From Candidatus Cloacimonadota bacterium (GTDB lineage: Bacteria > Cloacimonadota > Cloacimonadia > Cloacimonadales > TCS61): a DNA stretch of 5,422 nucleotides. The notes beneath the pieces are model-generated. The model did not search any database. It worked only from the letters and a program-made list of their open reading frames with translations, and had not been told where the DNA came from. A program made the position numbers and the translations under genes. This document shows positions 1 through 5,422 of the stretch, piece by piece. The stretch spans positions 1 to 5,422 of the forward strand of contig DAOUVH010000096.1 of NCBI GenBank assembly GCA_030667725.1, in the 5' to 3' direction. Numbering within the stretch: position 1 is the first letter of the stretch; every line of letters begins with the position of its first letter.

Positions 1-3000
1 ATAGAGAAATCGGAATGGGCAACAATTAAACAAATTTCTGAAAATCTAAAACGCATTGTATTAAAAATGCCCGATATACCCGAGAAGCATATGATAATGG
101 GCATGTTTTATTTTGTAATAGAAAAATTATCACTTTCTAAAAAGAGATTTGAGAAAGCATTGAAAAAGGCTATTACCGGTAGTTTGAGAATAGAAATTCT
201 AATCAATTTGTGTCGTACTTTGCTTTCTTTGAATAAGATTGAGGAGATGGGTGAATATATTAAGGAATTAGATGGATATACACTTCCTGAGGAAAAAGAA
301 ATTTGTTATATTACTCATAAAGGACTTTATTATGGATTTAGTGGCAGTTTGGATGAAGGTATAAATATTATTGAGGATTATTTGCAAAATATTAAAACTC
401 AAAACAATCCAAACTATTTTATCAGGTTAGGAAGGCTTCATAATGCGCTCGGTGTTCTTTATAGAAATGAAAGACTTTTAGATGAAGCTGATAAAAACTT
501 TGAAACTGCTAGAAAGATCTGGGAGAGAATAAGCTATAAACGTCAGCTTGTTGCAGTTTATAATAATATTGGAGATGTTGCTTTAACAAAAGGTGATACA
601 AATAAAGCTTTTAAAAACTTTAAGAAAGCAAAAAACATCTCTGAACAGATCGATTCAAAACGTTATGGTGTACTGGTTCTTCTTAATCAGGGAGAAGCAC
701 ATATTAAACTTGGCAATTTTACTATTGCAGAGAATTTCTTGAATAAAGCATACGTTTCTTCAAAAGAACTGGAAACAAAACCATTCTACAAATCTATCAT
801 TAATAATCTGGCAATAGCAAAAAGTAAGATTAAGAATTTCAATTATTATTATAAGTTTATTAAAGAGCATGTTCCGAATCTAATAAATGGGGAAATATAT
901 AAAGTTACACCATTAACAAAAACATTTTTCTATTATCTGTATGAGATTGGCGATTATGAGATGATAGAAAAAATGTTAAAAAAATCCGAAGATTTGTTCT
1001 TTGAAAGTCATGAGCATGAATTCTATTATCAAATGCTTGGTTTTCTTAAGATAAGTAAAACAGATTATGCTGCCGGACTCAAAATAATTGATAAAGCATT
1101 TACCTACTCAAAACAGAATAAAAGTGATTATGCTCAAACGATCAATAGTATTCGCCTTTCTGAATGTTATGCAGGTTTGGGACAAACAGCAAAAGCAATG
1201 TCAGCTTGTCATAAAGCTGAAGAACTTTGTGAAAAAAATAACTTCAGATACTGGGAAACAGTTTTGAAGATTAAAAAAATAAAAATTCAACTCCTCGATG
1301 GGAACGTGAATTTAAGGATCTTATTACGTAATCTTATAAAGATGATAGCGTACTTAAAAGGGAATCAGCTTTTTTTATTGGAAACAGAAGTGTATGGACT
1401 TATCCTTCAAATATATGCTTACTTGAATATGAAACGTAAAGCCAAATTATTCTTTGATAGGTACAAACAATCAATTAAAGAAGCTGCAGCAAGACTTTCC
1501 AAACATGATAAGGAATTATATTATAGGAAAACTAAATACTACTTAATGAACTATACAGGATTACAGACCATAAAAATTCAACCTCGTTTCACGGAATCAA
1601 CAGAAAAATGGCAGGATGAATTGTATGATATTCTGAAATTGAGAGATACATCTCGAATGAAATTCTTCATTGATAAGACAGTATCAAAATTACTCGCACC
1701 AGATTATTATGCAATAATATTGAAAGATGAAATTGAGAAAAGTAAAGAACCTTTCTTAAAACTCAATGTAGAGACAGAATACCTCTATTCAGATAAAATG
1801 TTAACACACATTCAAGAATCCCTAACTAGAAATCAAGTGATCTCCAGGAAGATAAATAAAGCTCATATCTTATTTATTCCATTAAAGATCAAGACTGCTG
1901 AAGTTGGATGTTTAGTACTGGCAGATAAGGGTGAACTTACCTATCAACAAAAAGAAATTGAGATTGTTAGAAATCTTAGATTACACTTAACTTCCATTCT
2001 AATCCGTATAGATGAATTTGCTACTTTAAACAAAGATATGGAATCGATGTCAAAATTAATTGATACTACTAGAAAATTCTTTGCTATACTCAATTTGGAT
2101 AAATTGGAGCAGGAGGTTGTGGCATTTACGTTGGATTTCACAAGCAGTACACGTGGATTTCTCATCAAAAAGGACCTATATGAAAATTATACTTATAAAG
2201 TAGCAATGGATGATTCAAAACACATCTTGAATAATTATGTATATATCAGTAAAAGCATTTTAAGTGAAGTTCAAAGAATAAAACAACCCATATATATTGC
2301 AAACGCGAAGGAAGAAAATATCTTTAGTAATAATGCTGATCTTAGTGCGGATATCTTATCAATCTATTGTGCTCCTCTAATTGTTGATGCTAATATTTAT
2401 GGTTTCCTTTATCTGGATAATCTTAACGCTGAAAAAAGCGAAATGGGAATAAATCCCAATTTTATGAAATTAATGCTGACCCAGATATCTACAGCTATTA
2501 AGAATGCACAGCAATATGAATTGTTAACATTGACCAATAAAGAGATCAGCTCACTTGATGATCTGAAAAAAGATTTTATTAATATTGTTTCTCATGAGCT
2601 GAAAACTCCACTCGTAGCAATGCACGGATATGCAAAACTCTTAGATAAGGCGAAGCTTCCTAAAAAAGAGAAAGAGATCGTAAGATCGTTATCTACCAGC
2701 ACACAGAAATTAGACACTACCATTAATGACATTATAAACTTTAATAAATATCAGATGTTAAAGAAGCTGCATAAGGAGAAGATCAATATTCTTGACCTCC
2801 TAACAGAATTGAAAGAAGAAGGTGAAAGCATTTCAGCAAAAAGGAATATGATCTTCAAGTTGGAAGTAGAATCTACGCTTCAGAAAGTAAATGTCAATTG
2901 GAATTCCTTTTATTTAATGATGTTCAATATTGTTCATAATGCTATACGCTTTACAAAGGATTTTGGGACGATAACTATAGGTGCAAGGCATTCCGCTTTT

Positions 3001-3279
3001 CAACAGGAAGAAATTGACGGAAAAGAGAGTTTGATAGTTTATGTTAATGATAATGGAATTGGCATTCCGGAAAAAGAGCATGAAAAAATATTTCAAAAAT
3101 TCTATGAACTTACAGATATTATTTCACACAGTTCCGGAGATATTGAATTTCATTCCAGCGGGTTGGGGCTTGGTCTTTCCACAGCTAAGTTAATTGCAAA
3201 TCTTCACAATGGAAAGATCTGGGTAAACAGTAAGGAAAATGAAGGAACTACTATTTTTGTTGTAGTACCTTTTAAATAA
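1..3279 (+). CDS. TPR-GAF-GAF sensor histidine kinase, 5' end outside window
   Basis: Large, probably cytoplasmic sensor histidine kinase. The frame is open from base 1. The first ATG (base 67) has no Shine-Dalgarno site, and the 22 codons before it read as ordinary helical protein, so the true start lies upstream. Residues below count from that ATG. Residues 1-500 are helical TPR-like repeats, clearest at 121-154, 161-194, 201-234 and 358-391. Two GAF-like domains follow (about 515-650 and 664-815); the second has the typical APLIV...YGFLYLDN core. A short helical linker leads to HisKA with the phosphoacceptor His843 in SHELKTPL. HATPase_c carries the N box (Asn958), G1 box DNGIGIP (Asp995), F box FQKF (1009-1012) and G2 box GLGLG (1032-1036), so the kinase should be active. 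No transmembrane segment or receiver domain is seen. In relatives, such TPR regions often follow a Ser/Thr kinase and/or AAA-type ATPase module; whether one exists here cannot be seen. Ligand and partner regulator are unknown. Confidence 0.93.
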   Translation: MEKSEWATIKQISENLKRIVLKMPDIPEKHMIMGMFYFVIEKLSLSKKRFEKALKKAITGSLRIEILINLCRTLLSLNKIEEMGEYIKELDGYTLPEEKEICYITHKGLYYGFSGSLDEGINIIEDYLQNIKTQNNPNYFIRLGRLHNALGVLYRNERLLDEADKNFETARKIWERISYKRQLVAVYNNIGDVALTKGDTNKAFKNFKKAKNISEQIDSKRYGVLVLLNQGEAHIKLGNFTIAENFLNKAYVSSKELETKPFYKSIINNLAIAKSKIKNFNYYYKFIKEHVPNLINGEIYKVTPLTKTFFYYLYEIGDYEMIEKMLKKSEDLFFESHEHEFYYQMLGFLKISKTDYAAGLKIIDKAFTYSKQNKSDYAQTINSIRLSECYAGLGQTAKAMSACHKAEELCEKNNFRYWETVLKIKKIKIQLLDGNVNLRILLRNLIKMIAYLKGNQLFLLETEVYGLILQIYAYLNMKRKAKLFFDRYKQSIKEAAARLSKHDKELYYRKTKYYLMNYTGLQTIKIQPRFTESTEKWQDELYDILKLRDTSRMKFFIDKTVSKLLAPDYYAIILKDEIEKSKEPFLKLNVETEYLYSDKMLTHIQESLTRNQVISRKINKAHILFIPLKIKTAEVGCLVLADKGELTYQQKEIEIVRNLRLHLTSILIRIDEFATLNKDMESMSKLIDTTRKFFAILNLDKLEQEVVAFTLDFTSSTRGFLIKKDLYENYTYKVAMDDSKHILNNYVYISKSILSEVQRIKQPIYIANAKEENIFSNNADLSADILSIYCAPLIVDANIYGFLYLDNLNAEKSEMGINPNFMKLMLTQISTAIKNAQQYELLTLTNKEISSLDDLKKDFINIVSHELKTPLVAMHGYAKLLDKAKLPKKEKEIVRSLSTSTQKLDTTINDIINFNKYQMLKKLHKEKINILDLLTELKEEGESISAKRNMIFKLEVESTLQKVNVNWNSFYLMMFNIVHNAIRFTKDFGTITIGARHSAFQQEEIDGKESLIVYVNDNGIGIPEKEHEKIFQKFYELTDIISHSSGDIEFHSSGLGLGLSTAKLIANLHNGKIWVNSKENEGTTIFVVVPFK

Positions 3280-3280
3280 T

Positions 3281-3285
3281 AAGGA
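3281..3285 (+). promoter_or_regulatory. Ribosome binding site for the glycosyltransferase-like gene
   Basis: AAGGA lies five bases before the ATG at 3291, inside the 11-base gap after the kinase stop codon. It supports this start over the in-frame ATG at 3303, and it suggests the gene is translated from the same message as the kinase. Confidence 0.7.
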
Positions 3286-3290
3286 AAAAC

Positions 3291-4172
3291 ATGAAATCAT
3301 TAATGAATATATTTAATCGCAAATTAAAGTGGAAACAACATAGTTTCACTAACATAGTTGCATCTGGTGAAAGAATTGTAGTATTTTGCCCGGAAGATTC
3401 ATATAAAACATCTACATTATTATCGCATATCTTAAGCTGGAAGGATCATTTTAAACAAATATCAATCATACTTCCGGATTATGATCATACTTTTTTTAAG
3501 AGGATACATCAGGACGAAACCACAACATACTTTAATATTAATACTGACGTAAAACCCTTTAATAATGCCGTTATTTTCAACTTTAATTCAGTTAAGAAAA
3601 TTCGTAAGGTTCTAGATCATTGCAAGAACTCAACCATATTGGATATTAATAATCCAGCGAACTTGCAGTTTATTCCTACCCCAAATGACCCAGTAGATCT
3701 TCTTAAGAAATTTGCGGATTTTTTTGATTTTTCATGGGAGAGATATCAATTTAACATTGAGATTTCGAAATCTGAATTAATGGTCGCAAAGCATCAGCTT
3801 ATTAAAAACAGATTTAAAAACTTCATTCTGGATTTCAGTAATGATATCTCTGCGAAGATGATAGAGAAGATCGTTCAATTAATCAAACATGAGTTCTCAG
3901 CTAATATTTATTTTACCGGTAAGAGAATTCACGATAAAGATTTTATTAATATTGAAGAAATTCAAGTTGCAAATTTACTGGAGTTGTATTGTCTGGCAAA
4001 AGTTAGTAACATGCTGATAACTGATAGAATGGAAATTGCCGGAGTTTTTGCAGATATTGATGTAGATCTGATCTTTTTAGGAACGAATTTTGGCAGCAGT
4101 CTATTAAAATGTGTTGAACAGAATAATATTACTGAAATGAAAAATGTAATACAAGATATATTGAATAAATAA
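3291..4172 (+). CDS. Degenerate GT9 (heptosyltransferase)-like protein
   Basis: A 293-residue protein with no signal peptide or membrane segment, probably cytoplasmic or peripheral to the inner membrane. I read it as a divergent GT-B fold protein related to glycosyltransferase family 9. An N-terminal Rossmann-like half starts with the strand RIVVFCPED (28-36) and continues to ISIILPDYD. A linker region contains DLLKKFADFFDF. The C-terminal half has FILDFS (178-183), IYFTGKR (206-212), the LLELYCLAKVSNMLITD segment (229-245) and DLIFLG (259-264), in the order seen in GT9 proteins. The residues usually needed for catalysis look replaced: Lys39 falls near the usual N-terminal Gly-Asp, and the DxGxxH signature reads D245-RMEIA. 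It may therefore be a non-catalytic relative. A weaker alternative is a broken P-loop at 33-41 (CPEDSYKTS), which lacks both glycines. It lies 11 bases after the kinase gene and 17 before the next gene, so it is probably cotranscribed. The fold call is moderate; the function is unknown. Confidence 0.9.
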   Translation: MKSLMNIFNRKLKWKQHSFTNIVASGERIVVFCPEDSYKTSTLLSHILSWKDHFKQISIILPDYDHTFFKRIHQDETTTYFNINTDVKPFNNAVIFNFNSVKKIRKVLDHCKNSTILDINNPANLQFIPTPNDPVDLLKKFADFFDFSWERYQFNIEISKSELMVAKHQLIKNRFKNFILDFSNDISAKMIEKIVQLIKHEFSANIYFTGKRIHDKDFINIEEIQVANLLELYCLAKVSNMLITDRMEIAGVFADIDVDLIFLGTNFGSSLLKCVEQNNITEMKNVIQDILNK

Positions 4173-4180
4173 TTATTCTT

Positions 4181-4184
4181 GAGG
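4181..4184 (+). promoter_or_regulatory. Ribosome binding site for the exported TPR gene
   Basis: GAGG sits five bases before the ATG at 4190, in the 17-base gap after the preceding stop codon. It fixes the start of the third gene directly ahead of a classic signal peptide and leaves no room for a separate terminator and promoter in the gap. Confidence 0.7.
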
Positions 4185-4189
4185 TATTA

Positions 4190-5422
4190 ATGAAAAAAAT
4201 TATTATTTTAAGCTTAATTTTAGTTTTTACAGCTATGCTGGTTGCAGACCAAAGAGAAGATCTGCAATTTGCTGTTGGACTTTATAGAGATAAAAACTAT
4301 GAATTAGCAAAGGTTGAACTTAAGAAATTCCTCATTAATTATCCACAAAGTGAGGTAGAATCAGACATCAAATTCCTACTCGGAAATATCTATCTGGCGG
4401 AAGAAGATTATAATAATGCTGAGAAGTATTTTAGTGAGTTATATTCAACCTCTACCCATCCGTCAATCCGTGCAGAAGTTGCATTAGGACTGGGTCAGAG
4501 CAGATATTTCCTAAACAAACTTAAGCTGGCAAAAACTGTTTTCCAGAAATTCGTGAGTGACCATTCTGATAATCAATTAGCATGGAAAGCATTTTATTAT
4601 CTTGGCAAGATCGATCTTCTTGAGAATGATTTTGATAGTGCATTAATAAATTTGGAAAAGGCACTTTCGTTGAGTAAGAGTACGATAATTCTATCTGCAG
4701 TACTGGAATTGAGAATTGCTCAGGATAAACTTGCGGATATCGATGAAATTGCTAATAATATCATACAAAAACCTGATTCTGAGAATAAGTACAGAGCTAT
4801 TTTATTATATCATAACTACAATCTTTCTCATGGAAGAAATAATAAAATATTTTCTATCGGCTTAGATATGTTACCTTCTACTTCTCAATATTATGAAAAA
4901 TACAACTTGGTTTTAGGAACAGCTTTCTATGAAGCTGGAAGATTTGATGAAGCGATAGAAAGATTGAAGAAACTGAATTCAGAGAAAGCACAATACTATT
5001 CTGCATTATGTTATTATGAATTACATAACGAGAAAAAAGCCAAAAATATCTTGAATGAATTAGTGAATTCTACAGATGATCAAATTAGCTCAAATAGTAC
5101 TTTCTATCTTGCAAAAATTGATAATAACATTAAAATACTCCAGAAATTTATTGATGATAATGCTGGTCATAAATTTACTCCAGTTGCCTATTATCAGCTG
5201 GGATACAACAGTTTTAAAAATAACGAATATAGTAATTCATTGTCCTTTTTTTATGAAGCCAGAAGAACTGGAAATGCTATTGGAAATGAAGCTTATAATT
5301 CCATTAAAGAAAATACATTCTATCTGATTGCAGAATCAAATTTTCTGAATAATAACAAAACAGATGCTCTTAAAGAATACGAAATTTATCTTTCTGTATT
5401 TCCTCAGGGAGAATTTGCTGAC
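4190..5422 (+). CDS. Exported TPR-repeat protein, 3' end outside window
   Basis: The frame is open without a stop for 411 codons to the window edge, so the C-terminus is missing. The start is set by GAGG at 4181-4184 and by the signal peptide that follows: MKK, a hydrophobic stretch (residues 4-18) and a likely signal peptidase I site after LVA (17-19). There is no lipobox cysteine, so it is probably soluble periplasmic rather than a lipoprotein. The mature part is almost all TPR-like helical pairs, with recognisable units near 24-57, 58-91, 97-125, 131-160, 238-271, 332-365 and 378-411. Several show the usual pattern (FLLGNIYLAEEDYNNAEKYF; AFYEAGRFDEAIERL), and two have the INYPQSE or SVFPQGEFAD ending common in BamD- and CpoB/YbgF-type envelope TPR proteins. 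Such proteins act as protein-protein scaffolds in outer-membrane assembly or Tol-Pal function, but the repeats alone do not name a partner. It is much longer than BamD or CpoB, so neither symbol is assigned. Confidence 0.9.
   Translation, partial: MKKIIILSLILVFTAMLVADQREDLQFAVGLYRDKNYELAKVELKKFLINYPQSEVESDIKFLLGNIYLAEEDYNNAEKYFSELYSTSTHPSIRAEVALGLGQSRYFLNKLKLAKTVFQKFVSDHSDNQLAWKAFYYLGKIDLLENDFDSALINLEKALSLSKSTIILSAVLELRIAQDKLADIDEIANNIIQKPDSENKYRAILLYHNYNLSHGRNNKIFSIGLDMLPSTSQYYEKYNLVLGTAFYEAGRFDEAIERLKKLNSEKAQYYSALCYYELHNEKKAKNILNELVNSTDDQISSNSTFYLAKIDNNIKILQKFIDDNAGHKFTPVAYYQLGYNSFKNNEYSNSLSFFYEARRTGNAIGNEAYNSIKENTFYLIAESNFLNNNKTDALKEYEIYLSVFPQGEFAD

Noticed and set aside
67..69. ATG at 67 as the real start of the kinase gene
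   Set aside because: There is no Shine-Dalgarno site before it, and the frame is open back to base 1 with protein-like codons, so the gene most likely starts outside the window.
1944..2168. Minus-strand reading frame of 74 codons
   Set aside because: It lies entirely inside the kinase gene, opposite the GAF region, with no ribosome site or recognisable protein features; it is an antisense shadow.
2914..3096. Minus-strand reading frame of 60 codons
   Set aside because: It lies opposite the conserved N and G1 boxes of the kinase; the conserved coding strand explains the sequence.
3387..3413. Possible Walker A (P-loop) in the 293-residue protein
   Set aside because: CPEDSYKTS has Lys-Thr but lacks both glycines of GxxxxGK[S/T], and the C-terminal half fits a GT9-like layout better. 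It is kept only as a weak alternative.
4173..4189. Possible terminator or promoter between the second and third genes
   Set aside because: The gap is only 17 bases, has no hairpin with a T run, and is largely taken up by the ribosome binding site.
5076..5327. Plus-strand reading frame of 83 codons
   Set aside because: It overlaps the exported TPR gene in another frame, and that gene continues uninterrupted with TPR patterns across the whole interval.

Overview
The window is a densely coding, AT-rich stretch (about 30% G+C from a hand count of one line). It carries three genes, all on the + strand, separated by gaps of only 11 and 17 bases. The layout reads as one operon cut at both ends: the first gene is already open at base 1 and the third is still open at base 5422. 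No RNA gene, CRISPR array, insertion sequence, clear terminator or promoter was seen. There is no gene-free stretch longer than 17 bases.

Region by region: bases 1-3279 hold most of a very large sensor histidine kinase, with a long TPR-type helical repeat region, two GAF-like domains and a complete HisKA plus HATPase_c kinase core. It has no obvious membrane segment, so it is probably cytoplasmic. Bases 3291-4172 encode a 293-residue protein that looks like a degenerate relative of family 9 (heptosyltransferase-like, GT-B fold) glycosyltransferases in which the usual catalytic positions appear to be lost. Bases 4190-5422 encode the first 411 residues of an exported TPR protein with an N-terminal signal peptide, of the general type seen in envelope assembly and Tol-Pal-associated repeat proteins. 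This third gene has no stop in the window, so a search that needs a closed reading frame would miss it.

Organism (inference): low G+C, Shine-Dalgarno sites of the AAGGA/GAGG type, a signal peptide and periplasmic-style TPR protein, and a TPR-GAF-histidine kinase architecture together suggest a Gram-negative-type bacterium. A Cloacimonadota or other FCB-group lineage is my best guess from style alone, not from a database match.

How they may work together: the tight spacing suggests that a cytoplasmic signalling kinase, a glycosyltransferase-fold protein and an exported scaffold protein are made together. This would fit sensing or maintenance of the cell envelope. No response regulator is visible, so the kinase output is unknown. 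The most unusual element is the apparently inactive glycosyltransferase-like protein placed between the kinase and the exported TPR protein.
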